Source of the DNA: Clostridia bacterium | Lineage (GTDB): Bacteria; Bacillota_A; Clostridia; Christensenellales; Aristaeellaceae | Length of the DNA stretch: 6,702 nucleotides | Reading direction: 5' to 3' | Assembly: GCA_025997215.1 (NCBI GenBank) | Contig: BNUH01000125.1 | Location: 1-6,702, forward strand | In this document: positions 1 to 5,600 of the stretch, one piece after another | Layout: the number at the start of each line of letters is the position of its first letter | How positions within the stretch are numbered: the stretch's first letter is position 1 | Position numbers and translations under genes: made by a program | Notes under the pieces: generated by a model | Told to the model about the DNA's origin: nothing | The model's input: only the letters and a program-made list of their open reading frames with translations | The model's database searches: none

Positions 1-1164
1 TACGACGAGCCGGGGGAATTCACCTTACGCGCGCCGCTTAGGGTTATCAATGGCGGGTCTACGCCGCTGGTTCCCGGGATGTGGCTGTGGGTTCGCGGCC
101 GCCGGGAGATATTCCTGGTGGAGACGGTGACTATGGTAGACGTGGACGGCGAGGAGCGCATGGAGGCTAGCGGGCGCACGGCCAGCGCATTATTCGCGCG
201 GCGCAGCTTTCCTGATAACGACATGTACACGGGCACACACGGCGCGATACTTAATGCTATATGCGGCAGCGTGTTCCTCACCCCGGCGCGGTGTTTTCCG
301 GGGCTAGTGGGTAACATAGACAGCGCGCTCGGGTCGATGGTGGATTACCAGCCACCTCCGGTGCAGGTGCTGGAAGCCATAGAGGATTTGTGCCAGGCGG
401 CAGGGTTGGGGTTTGAGACTGTATTCGATTCGCAGGGCAGGGGTTTGACGTTTCATGTGTACCAGGGCGTCGATCGTTCTGGCGAGGCGTCCACGATGGT
501 TATATTCGATCCTGAATTGGACAACCTGACGGACATCGATTATACGGACAGCCTGTCGGACGTAGCGAACGTGGCGTATGTACGCGGCCAGACAGAGGAT
601 ACCGGATCGGGTGAAAAGGTTAGCAAAACGCTGGCGGTGATCATGGATCCGTCTACTGGATCGGAGCCTGCCGGGTACAACCGATTCGAAACGATCGTTT
701 CGTACACTCAAAACGACACGCCGGATACGGCGGCAACATCGCTGGGGAATAGTTCAGCGTGGGTGTCTGGCAGCGGCGGCAGCTGGATATCAGGCGGCTG
801 GGTCAATAATTCAGGCACGCCGATTACCATCCCGGTGACACGTGTGCTGAATCCGTTGACAGGCACGCAGTACGATCAGACCATGTACGATTATGCGATA
901 GACGAGCTGGCCAAGAAAAAGCGCAAGACGGAATTGACGGGCGAGATTGACGTAACAAGCAGGATCTACCGCTATGGGATTGATTATAGCGTCGGAGATA
1001 TCGTGCTGCTGCGGTCAAAACGCTGGGGCGTGGAGTATGCCGGGCGCATCCGTGAGGTCGAGGAAAACTGGGACGATGGTATTTATACCGTTAACATAAC
1101 AGTCGGGGAGTCGTTACCGACCGTGTCCGACAGGATCAAGGAAGTCAAGCGTCAAAGGGCGTAA
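1..1164 (+). CDS. Tail protein, siphovirus ReqiPepy6 Gp37-like (5' truncated)
   Basis: The reading frame is open from the first base, so the gene begins before the window; 387 codons and the stop are present. The opening residues YDEPGEFTLRAPL, then a stretch ending in IFLVETVTMVDVDGEE and GRTASALFARR, match the usual start of the ReqiPepy6 Gp37-like tail family. That family is found next to tail tip and baseplate genes of siphoviruses. Near the C-terminus, YGIDYSVGDIVLL and the final VGESLPTVSDRIKEV also fit the family, where a 'DYxxGD' segment precedes a beta-rich end. A Gly/Ser-rich insert (about nt 745-810) looks like a flexible loop. The next gene follows after 13 bp, so the two are probably co-transcribed. 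The internal ATG at 79 lies well inside the conserved domain and is not the true start. The role, a tail-tip or baseplate hub component, is inferred from family and position. Confidence 0.75.
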   Translation, partial: YDEPGEFTLRAPLRVINGGSTPLVPGMWLWVRGRREIFLVETVTMVDVDGEERMEASGRTASALFARRSFPDNDMYTGTHGAILNAICGSVFLTPARCFPGLVGNIDSALGSMVDYQPPPVQVLEAIEDLCQAAGLGFETVFDSQGRGLTFHVYQGVDRSGEASTMVIFDPELDNLTDIDYTDSLSDVANVAYVRGQTEDTGSGEKVSKTLAVIMDPSTGSEPAGYNRFETIVSYTQNDTPDTAATSLGNSSAWVSGSGGSWISGGWVNNSGTPITIPVTRVLNPLTGTQYDQTMYDYAIDELAKKKRKTELTGEIDVTSRIYRYGIDYSVGDIVLLRSKRWGVEYAGRIREVEENWDDGIYTVNITVGESLPTVSDRIKEVKRQRA

Positions 1165-1177
1165 AGGAGCGTGCAAC

Positions 1178-2092
1178 ATGGCTGAAGCCAGCGGATTCTT
1201 TAATTCTATACAGGATGATCGGGTGTACCAGGCGGAGGATTTCGCCGCGTTTTACGGTGATCTGTTTACGAACGGGGTTTTCTACAACGAACCGGATACG
1301 CTGCAGGTTACGCCGGGTTCGGCGATGAGCGTGTATGTCGCGGCGGGTTCGGCGATGATCAACGGGTATCGCTATTACAACCGTGGGGTAACGGAGCTGA
1401 CGGTTGTGCCGTCGGACGCAAACTTCACGCGGATCGACCGGATCGTGGTGCGATGGGATTTGGTAGCGCGCGCGTGTTATCTGGCCGTGTTGACGGGCGG
1501 CTTAACCAACGCACCGTCCGCGCCTGAATTGACGCGCAATACACAGGTTTGGGAATTGGGGATCGCGGAGGTTATGGTTCCACGCGCGAGTGGGCTGGTC
1601 GAGGCGGGGAACATCATCGACACGCGGCTGAATCCGTCGGTATGCGGCGCGGCACGTACTCACACGTACTTGACGTATGGCGAGGCGGATACCGAGGCGC
1701 TGGTTAATAGCATGCAATCCGTTCTCTCGCGTGTTTCACGGTTGGAGAATATGAATATATTCACAACACGTCAGACGATAAATGTAATTATTGAAAATTT
1801 CATCACCGACGGCTCGAACTACCCTAACAAAACAACGCCCGGGATGGCGCGCGGCACGCTAACGGATGAACGGTTCCACCCAGGGCAACTCCTGGTCTTT
1901 TTGTCCGCCAAAAACGTTAGTACAGGAGATTCGACCAAACGCGTTGGCGGAGGCGTGTTTTCCGCGCAATCAGTAAGTGAGGGGAAATGCACCATTATCG
2001 GGTACGTCGATTACGGAACTGCGATAGGGACATACGCGGGTACATTCAATATTACTTATGACATAACGATACTGGCGATTGACAACGGCTAA
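1178..2092 (+). CDS. Phage baseplate / receptor-binding-type structural protein
   Basis: A ribosome binding site AAAGGAG lies 8 nt before the ATG. The protein has 304 residues. Residues 1-160 (SGFFNS, DRVYQAEDFAAFYGDLFTNGVF, then 'MSVYVAAGSAMINGYRYYN' and a 'TRIDRIVVRWD' strand) follow a pattern I recall from baseplate upper-protein-like and minor structural proteins encoded downstream of Gp37-like tail genes. Residues about 168-192 form a short heptad-like helix (TEALVNSMQSVLSRVSRLE) that could trimerise the protein. Residues 195-304 are beta-rich, have no motif I recognise, and are encoded by clearly more AT-rich DNA. This layout (virion anchor, coiled coil, variable tip) is typical of host-binding tail proteins, but receptor binding is inferred. 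There is no signal peptide, as expected for a virion protein assembled in the cytoplasm. Confidence 0.7.
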   Translation: MAEASGFFNSIQDDRVYQAEDFAAFYGDLFTNGVFYNEPDTLQVTPGSAMSVYVAAGSAMINGYRYYNRGVTELTVVPSDANFTRIDRIVVRWDLVARACYLAVLTGGLTNAPSAPELTRNTQVWELGIAEVMVPRASGLVEAGNIIDTRLNPSVCGAARTHTYLTYGEADTEALVNSMQSVLSRVSRLENMNIFTTRQTINVIIENFITDGSNYPNKTTPGMARGTLTDERFHPGQLLVFLSAKNVSTGDSTKRVGGGVFSAQSVSEGKCTIIGYVDYGTAIGTYAGTFNITYDITILAIDNG

Positions 2093-2107
2093 TAGGAGGA
2101 TAAACAT

Positions 2108-2857
2108 ATGCTAAACAAAGAAAAGCTCATATCAGACTGCCTGGCCACCGTGGGGTGGCCTTATTCGTCGCCGGGGTCGAACGACGAGCGCGGCATCGAC
2201 TGTTCCGGGATGTTTTGCCGGGCGTACAAACTGCAGGGTGCGAGCATTTACCATGGTTCGAATAGGATTATACGCACGCATTGCCGGGGTTGGCAATTTA
2301 TCAAGGATGCGGCGAATCTGGAACCGGGTATGGCTGTATTCAAGCGGCGCGACGACGGCCAGGAGGGTAACGAATACAAACCCGGCGGCCAGTATTACAA
2401 TCCTCAATTGGTTGGAAACTTCTACCACGTGGGGCTGGTCGTCAGCGTGAACCCGCTGAAGATCGTGCATTGCACCGATCCGATCGCGAAGGTCGATACC
2501 AAGCTCGGCGCGTGGACTTACGCTGGGTATCTAAAGGATGTGGCGTACGCTGCGGCTATGATCAAACCCATTCCCGTCGAATCAAGCCCCGTCGAACAAC
2601 TTCCAGTCGAATCAAACCCAGTCACGGATGCAGCGTGGCATTACGCGGTCGTATCCACGCCGGGCGGCGGCAGGCTGAACCTACGCCGCGCTCCTACCAC
2701 CGCTGTGGACAATCGCGTCGGCTACGCACCAAACGGCGCGCAGTTGGCCATTCTCGAGACGCGCGCTGACGGCTGGGCGAGGGTGCAATACCTGGGCGTC
2801 ACGGCGTTTGCGCAGACGATGTACCTTCGCGCGCTGCCGGACGAATCGAAAGGGTGA
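2108..2857 (+). CDS. Endolysin: NlpC/P60 peptidase with C-terminal SH3 domain
   Basis: AGGAGG lies 8 nt before the ATG. The 249-residue protein has an N-terminal NlpC/P60 cysteine peptidase domain (about 1-145). Its nucleophile is Cys32 in IDCSGMF, the catalytic His is His107 in FYHVGLV, and the third polar residue is probably His121 in KIVHC. This family cuts peptide bonds in the peptidoglycan stem, commonly after D-gamma-glutamate. Residues 156-172 form a proline-rich linker of three PVExx repeats. Residues about 177-242 form a bacterial SH3 domain (LNLRRAPTT, then GYAPNGAQLAILE and GWARVQY), which probably binds the cell wall. There is no signal peptide or N-terminal membrane helix, so release should depend on the holin encoded downstream. 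Position after tail genes and before a holin fits a lysis enzyme; a tail-borne hydrolase is less likely. Confidence 0.85.
   Translation: MLNKEKLISDCLATVGWPYSSPGSNDERGIDCSGMFCRAYKLQGASIYHGSNRIIRTHCRGWQFIKDAANLEPGMAVFKRRDDGQEGNEYKPGGQYYNPQLVGNFYHVGLVVSVNPLKIVHCTDPIAKVDTKLGAWTYAGYLKDVAYAAAMIKPIPVESSPVEQLPVESNPVTDAAWHYAVVSTPGGGRLNLRRAPTTAVDNRVGYAPNGAQLAILETRADGWARVQYLGVTAFAQTMYLRALPDESKG
2573..2623 (+). repeat. Three PVExx codon repeats in endolysin linker
   Basis: Imperfect 15-bp direct repeats (consensus CCCGTCGAATCAA plus two bases) encode PVESS, PVEQL and PVESN, followed by PV. They lie between the peptidase and SH3 domains and make an extended linker. Repeats like this can change copy number by slippage without breaking the frame. 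Confidence 0.7.
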
Positions 2858-2864
2858 TGAGATT

Positions 2865-3062
2865 ATGATTAAGAAAAATAGGCCGGAACCGTCGGCTATT
2901 CGGCTGCTCGAGCGGCCTCAATCGGACAGCGCTTTAGTCTGCAAGTTGGATCCATCCCTGCCATTGGAAACGCTCAAACACCACGGTGAATGGCGGTGTG
3001 TCCGCGCCATGGTTGACGGCAGGGAATACTTCGGCTGGATCGAGGTGGGTGAGGATGCGTAA
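2865..3062 (+). CDS. Small stand-alone SH3-like domain protein
   Basis: The start is taken at the ATG at 2865, 7 bp after the endolysin stop, with AAGGG about 10 nt upstream. A longer version starting at 2808 would run inside the endolysin gene and has no better ribosome site. The 65-residue product reads as one bacterial SH3 domain: SAIRLLERPQSDSALVCKLDP, then LETLKHHGEWRCVRAMVDG, then YFGWIEV. This gives the 'poor-start, ...vv..l..g..+.vl...g.W..V....g..GWv' pattern, which is also seen in the SH3 domain of the endolysin just upstream. It has no signal peptide and no catalytic domain. It could be a cell-wall-binding partner of the endolysin, or a fragment left by domain duplication. The fold is assigned by eye and its function is not known. 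Confidence 0.65.
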   Translation: MIKKNRPEPSAIRLLERPQSDSALVCKLDPSLPLETLKHHGEWRCVRAMVDGREYFGWIEVGEDA

Positions 3063-3714
3063 ACCATTCCAGGTACCGCGCGGGACGTTGATCCTGGCCG
3101 GGCTGGTCGTGCTGGTCGCGTTCTCGATCAGCCTGTACAACGTCGTGGATAAGGTCGACAAGGCGTTATTCACGGCGCAGTGGCGTGAGAAAGTCAGCAT
3201 GGTCAACCTGTTTTGCGATGAGGTCGATCGTTACGTCGTCGAGGACGGTGACTGGGGTGATTACGATTACACGGCGCTCATGCGCGCCCAGGTTCACGAC
3301 ATGCGCATGGACGCCTGGCCCAGCCTATTCGCCTCGCTGTACGACGACGAATTCAACCTGCTCACCGACCGAATGGATAACCCGGTCGAGCCGCTGATAG
3401 TCCCGCTGTCCGACAATGCTGTTTACGCCGCCGTGCTTGATGGCGATCGCGGTGAACTATCGACGGTATACCACGGCGAGAACAGCGAGGGCGAAGTGAT
3501 ACGCGTGTATTACCGTTGGGTGCCGTCCGGCGATGGGTACGATCATAAGATTCTGTTCATAATCACCATGCGGGAAAAGCCTTACGACAACGCGCCCAGC
3601 GCGATGCTGGTACGCTGGTGCGTGCTGCTAATCGCGGTGACTGGGGTGATCAACCTGGCCGCGGGCATCTCGTACGCGTCCGGGGGCAAGGGTAAGGTGG
3701 TTCGTAATGCGTGA
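3055..3714 (+). CDS. Two-helix membrane protein with large extracytoplasmic domain (Cache/PAS-like?)
   Basis: The start at 3055 overlaps the preceding gene by 8 nt (ATGCGTAA) and has GAGGTGG 6 nt upstream; a start at 2986 would sit deep inside the previous gene. The 219 residues comprise a short basic N-terminus, a transmembrane helix (about 11-31), a region of about 150 residues rich in acidic residues, a second helix (about 184-207) and a short basic tail. By the positive-inside rule both ends are cytoplasmic and the middle lies outside. The middle starts with a long helix and continues with segments such as AWPSLFASLYDDEFNLLTDR and VYAAVLDGD, which resemble the strand-turn pattern of extracytoplasmic Cache/PAS-type sensor domains. 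No kinase, HAMP or cyclase domain follows. It sits between the endolysin and the holin, so a role in controlling or completing lysis is inferred. It could instead be a spanin-like or superinfection-exclusion protein. Function unknown. Confidence 0.7.
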   Translation: MRKPFQVPRGTLILAGLVVLVAFSISLYNVVDKVDKALFTAQWREKVSMVNLFCDEVDRYVVEDGDWGDYDYTALMRAQVHDMRMDAWPSLFASLYDDEFNLLTDRMDNPVEPLIVPLSDNAVYAAVLDGDRGELSTVYHGENSEGEVIRVYYRWVPSGDGYDHKILFIITMREKPYDNAPSAMLVRWCVLLIAVTGVINLAAGISYASGGKGKVVRNA

Positions 3715-4024
3715 TAGGGATTACCTCGCGCTGGTCATCCAGGTATTGATGGCCGCAGCCGGGGGGCTGGCCCGGGTGTTCAACCTTAAACAGCCGACGG
3801 AACTGAAGAGCATACTCGCGCAGTTATTCGTCGCAGGGTTCACTGGCGCGTGTCTGTACTGGATTTCCGGGGTGTTCAACGTCGAGCAGGGGTTGATGTT
3901 CGCGCTGGCCGGGATCGCCGGATGGATTGGGCCGCGCGCGCTCGATGGGCTTAGCGACACGCTGGCCCGCCAGACCGGGATCAAGCTGGACGATAAGTCT
4001 GCCGACAAAGAGAAAGATGATTAA
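3707..4024 (+). CDS. Phage holin, probably three-helix LydA/superfamily III type
   Basis: The ATG overlaps the previous stop by 8 nt (ATGCGTGA), with AAGGTGG 6 nt upstream. The 105-residue protein has three hydrophobic segments (about 5-24, 36-55, 60-77) and a charged, highly polar C-terminal tail (LDDKSADKEKDD), a typical holin shape. The motif LMAAAGGLARVF in the first helix and AGWIGPRALDGLSDTL after the third fit the LydA-type superfamily III holins as I know them. Holins collect in the inner membrane and at a set time form holes that let the endolysin reach the wall. The gene ends the late cluster and is coupled to the gene before it. The general class is fairly secure; the exact family is less so. 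Confidence 0.75.
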   Translation: MRDRDYLALVIQVLMAAAGGLARVFNLKQPTELKSILAQLFVAGFTGACLYWISGVFNVEQGLMFALAGIAGWIGPRALDGLSDTLARQTGIKLDDKSADKEKDD

Positions 4025-4031
4025 CGTATAA

Positions 4032-4283
4032 TCAACAACCAGTGAAGTCGATGGACTGCTGCTCGACGCGGCGGCTGGTTGTGATTTTGTCGCGCATGTC
4101 ACGCCGCCAGCAGCCTTCGCCCTCCACGCAATGGCGGACGTAGTACTCGTCACGGTCGGCTGGCGTTGGGAAGTAGCCGCCCGTCGGCGATAGCCATGGT
4201 TTGTCCACGCGTTTGCACTCGATGGCGAAGCGATCCGTGTGATCAGTGCGCGCGTGGAAGTATGGGCATGTGGGTCTACGCAT
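4032..4283 (-). CDS. Small four-cysteine phage protein of unknown function
   Basis: The start is taken at 4283, where GGGGAGG sits 7 nt upstream of the ATG. A start at 4343 would add 20 residues but has no ribosome site of that quality. The 83-residue protein has the cysteine layout CPYF (Cys6), IECKR (Cys23), RHCVEGEGC (Cys52 and Cys58), followed by a basic helix. This 'CPFY...I.CEG...YC......C..' layout resembles small phage proteins of unknown function that may bind zinc, often encoded near replication genes. It follows the initiator gene after 60 bp of AT-rich DNA, in which TGTTATATT could act as an extended -10 box. It is probably co-transcribed with the initiator, and ends 7 bp from the facing holin gene. 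Zinc or nucleic-acid binding is inferred only. Confidence 0.65.
   Translation of the reverse strand: MRRPTCPYFHARTDHTDRFAIECKRVDKPWLSPTGGYFPTPADRDEYYVRHCVEGEGCWRRDMRDKITTSRRVEQQSIDFTGC
4035..4082. repeat. Inverted repeat at the convergent gene junction
   Basis: ACAACCAG (4035-4042) pairs with CTGGTTGT (4075-4082), and inside it GTCGA (4047-4051) pairs with TCGAC (4063-4067). It starts 10 bp after the holin stop and is followed on the + strand by GATTTTG. It could end late transcription, but the loop is large, the T-run is short and it lies inside the 3' end of the facing gene. Confidence 0.3.
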
Positions 4284-4343
4284 GGGCACGCCTCCCCAGG
4301 TTCGTGTTGAGATACAGTGAAATATTGAGATAAAATATAACAA

Positions 4344-5321
4344 TTATCCAGTATCATATTCATAGCCGTTCGAGAATTCTATCGTGTCTCTCACGAAATC
4401 GGCGTTGGTTTTCAGGCCTCGCGCCTTTGATTTATTAATAACGCCAGTAAGATAATTAAGCGGATTAGTTATAATTTCCCCTCTCATGGCCGAGTTTTTG
4501 GCACGGTGGCGTACGATTTCGACGATGTTCACCGCCTGATCGTCCGTGTCGGCGGCGTCCAGCAGCATGTCGGCGGCGGGTTCAGCGTTGGCTGCGCCTA
4601 AGGGTTCGACTAGTGCTGCCGCAATGTTATCACGGAATATTTTGCGGACGGGATCGACCGTCACCACCAATTCTTCATTGGTTTCGCGCGCGGGCGCAGG
4701 CGCGTTAATTACTACCGGATCCTCTAAAGCAGCAGCAGCAGGGGTTACGGGGGGAACAACGTTGGCTGGAGTTACGGGGTTACGGGGAGATACGGTCTCT
4801 ATCTTACTCTTATTCTCTATCTTATTCTTATGTGTCGCGACACGCGTGTCGTCACGCGTGACTTTTCGTGTCGCGCGTTCAGCCTGTGGCGTTCCTTCCG
4901 GGTAGACTAATGGGTCTCCTGGCACTATCGGCGGCAAGCCTAAGCTGCGCCGCACTATATTAATACGCTTGCGCAAAGAGCGCTCAGCGCCGTTATCATC
5001 CTTAGCTTTCAGTTTAATAATGTCGCCGCCGACATGGTCGTCCCAATCATGGATATAGCCATTTTCATCAACCAAACCAACGCTTTTCAGGGCGCGGATC
5101 AGATCGTTCGGATCGCCGTCATAGTCGCAGTTGCGCGCTATAACATACGGCGGGAACGCGTTCAGGTTCCCATCCTGGCAGCATTCAGCAGCCCACGACC
5201 ATAGCTGGGACATGCACCCGAACGCGGCCATCGCGCTTACGCCCAGCGCGTCCGCTAGCGCGTACTTCTTGCGGTGCCGATACGCCGACGTTTCGAGTTT
5301 GATCCATGGCATTGCTCTCAT
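4344..5321 (-). CDS. Phage replication initiator / helicase-loader (DnaD/O-like)
   Basis: The start is taken at 5321 (MRAMPWIKLE): AGGAG lies 8 nt upstream, whereas the ATG at 5327 is only 2 nt from it and the ATG at 5381 would translate through the palindromes of the leader. The 325-residue protein has an N-terminal domain (about 4-100) with MPWIKLETSAYRHRK, then AAFGCMSQLWSWAAE, DGNL and VDENGYIHDWDDHVG. This is the winged-helix-like N-terminus of many phage replication proteins. Residues 125-215 form a Pro/Ala-rich and charged linker, and 225-325 a helical domain with ITNPLNYLTGVI, recalling DnaD-type or initiator C-termini. Such proteins bind the phage origin and recruit the replicative helicase. 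The DNA encoding linker residues 149-174 carries the repeats described separately as a candidate origin. Leader palindromes suggest self-regulation. The initiator class is well supported; the exact partner is unknown. Confidence 0.75.
   Translation of the reverse strand: MRAMPWIKLETSAYRHRKKYALADALGVSAMAAFGCMSQLWSWAAECCQDGNLNAFPPYVIARNCDYDGDPNDLIRALKSVGLVDENGYIHDWDDHVGGDIIKLKAKDDNGAERSLRKRINIVRRSLGLPPIVPGDPLVYPEGTPQAERATRKVTRDDTRVATHKNKIENKSKIETVSPRNPVTPANVVPPVTPAAAALEDPVVINAPAPARETNEELVVTVDPVRKIFRDNIAAALVEPLGAANAEPAADMLLDAADTDDQAVNIVEIVRHRAKNSAMRGEIITNPLNYLTGVINKSKARGLKTNADFVRDTIEFSNGYEYDTG
4744..4787. repeat. GTTACGGGG direct repeats
   Basis: GTTACGGGG occurs at 4744-4752, 4771-4779 and 4779-4787 (the last two share one base), with a degenerate GATACGG at 4789-4795. 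On the coding strand they read CCCCGTAAC and encode repeated PVTP in the linker. They may be a second set of protein sites or simply the result of the peptide repeat. Confidence 0.6.
4797..4832. repeat. Two 18-bp AT-rich tandem repeats (unwinding-element-like)
   Basis: CTCTATCTTACTCTTATT (4797-4814) is followed directly by CTCTATCTTATTCTTATG (4815-4832); 16 of 18 positions match. The + strand is almost pure pyrimidine plus A, and the block is far more AT-rich than its surroundings. It directly abuts the palindrome cluster. The position and composition fit a duplex-unwinding element. Confidence 0.75.
4832..4875. promoter_or_regulatory. Internal TGTCG palindrome cluster (iteron-like)
   Basis: The perfect palindrome GTGTCGCGACAC is at 4832-4843, followed by CGTGTCG (4845-4851), a second palindrome TCACGCGTGA (4852-4861) and CGTGTCGCG (4867-4875). 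The first element is identical to the leader palindromes at 5335-5346 and 5370-5381, so one protein probably binds all of them. The obvious candidate is the initiator itself. Confidence 0.65.
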
Positions 5322-5334
5322 ATTCATTGCTCCT

Positions 5335-5387
5335 GTGTCGCGACACATACGCGACACGCATTCCGTCACGTGTCGCGACACGTGTCG
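5335..5387. promoter_or_regulatory. Leader palindrome cluster upstream of the initiator gene
   Basis: GTGTCGCGACAC occurs at 5335-5346, a half-site CGCGACACG at 5350-5358, a 16-bp perfect palindrome ACGTGTCGCGACACGT at 5368-5383 and an overlapping half-site CGTGTCG at 5381-5387. The first copy abuts the ribosome binding site (AGGAG, 5330-5334) of the initiator gene. Binding here, or RNA hairpin formation, would block expression, so autoregulation is likely. A further half-site CGTGTCGCG lies at 5434-5442. Confidence 0.7.
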
Positions 5388-5516
5388 TTAATCAATCCAA
5401 ACGCGTCGCGTGTGTATGCGTAACATAACGCCACGTGTCGCGGAGAACCATGACAGCATCCCTGACACCATCTCATTCGGAATCTTGCGGCCAACGGTTT
5501 TCCGTGATACAATCAT
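5388..5516 (-). CDS. Small 42-residue basic protein or leader peptide of the initiator operon
   Basis: The ATG at 5516 has GGGAG 7 nt upstream, a good ribosome site. The frame gives 42 residues (MIVSRKTVGRKIPNEMVSGM at the start, RRVWID at the end) and stops with TAA just before the palindrome cluster. The product is basic (about 7 Arg/Lys) with no motif I recognise. It lies in the same direction as the initiator gene, 66 bp before its start, and is probably on the same transcript. It may be a small regulator, or a leader whose translation affects folding of the palindromic RNA downstream. The ribosome site is the main support; the coding potential of such a short frame is uncertain. Confidence 0.5.
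   Translation of the reverse strand: MIVSRKTVGRKIPNEMVSGMLSWFSATRGVMLRIHTRRVWID
5485..5513 (+). promoter_or_regulatory. Possible + strand promoter opposing the initiator leader
   Basis: TTGCGG (5485-5490), a 17-bp spacer and TACAAT (5508-5513) with an upstream TG giving an extended -10 (TGATACAAT). The -35 box is weak (3 of 6). A terminator-like hairpin begins about 18 bp after the expected start, so any RNA would be about 50 nt. Confidence 0.3.
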
Positions 5517-5537
5517 GGCGATTCTCCCTTCGCTTTA

Positions 5538-5568
5538 CGGCCCGTCCCCTCGGCGGGCCGATTTTCTT
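5538..5568 (+). terminator. GC-rich hairpin followed by T-run
   Basis: CGGCCCG (5538-5544) pairs with CGGGCCG (5554-5560) across a 9-nt loop, followed by ATTTTCTT. On the + strand this reads as an intrinsic terminator. On the - strand the same hairpin sits in the leader of the 42-codon gene, about 22 nt before its start. Confidence 0.5.
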
Positions 5569-5576
5569 GCCCGTAT

Positions 5577-5595
5577 TTCGACACGGCCTGTCGAA
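5577..5595. repeat. Inverted repeat TTCGACA-N5-TGTCGAA
   Basis: Perfect 7-bp arms (5577-5583 and 5589-5595) around CGGCC. The arms contain CGACA and TGTCG, the same half-sites as the leader palindromes but in the reverse arrangement. It lies between promoter-like boxes and could be an operator or an RNA hairpin. The included CACGGCCTGT recurs at 5645-5654. Confidence 0.5.
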
Positions 5596-5600
5596 TTATC

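Larger units (their letters stand above)
4741..4875. other. Candidate phage replication origin inside the initiator gene
   Basis: Three repeat blocks sit side by side in the middle of the initiator gene: GTTACGGGG copies (4744-4787), two 18-bp AT-rich tandem repeats (4797-4832) and a TGTCG-type palindrome cluster (4832-4875). Read in the gene's direction, binding-site-like repeats come first and the AT-rich segment follows, as in the lambda origin inside gene O. The block encodes a low-complexity linker, so the DNA can carry signals at little cost to the protein. Origin function is inferred. Confidence 0.55.

Noticed and set aside
304..711. 135-codon - strand frame inside the tail gene
   Set aside because: It is a shadow of the Gp37-like frame, with no ribosome site or recognisable motif.
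2238..2769. Other + strand frames within the endolysin gene
   Set aside because: They are out of frame with the catalytic Cys32/His107 domain and give basic, motif-free peptides.
2986..3054. Longer start for the membrane protein
   Set aside because: It would overlap most of the SH3-like gene and put polar residues before the first helix; the start at 3055 has a ribosome site and coupling.
4088..4094. Further TGTCGCG site in the four-cysteine gene
   Set aside because: A single short half-site with no partner; expected by chance in GC-rich coding DNA.
4546..4905. Alanine/serine-rich 119-codon + strand frame
   Set aside because: It lies opposite the initiator gene; its composition is a by-product of the linker codons and it has no ribosome site or domain.
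5322..5381. Longer initiator start at the ATG at 5381
   Set aside because: It would translate the palindrome cluster and ignores the AGGAG 8 nt before the ATG at 5321.
4832..5442. CRISPR array from repeated GTGTCGCGACAC
   Set aside because: Spacing is irregular, the repeats are only 12-16 bp and coding sequence lies between them.
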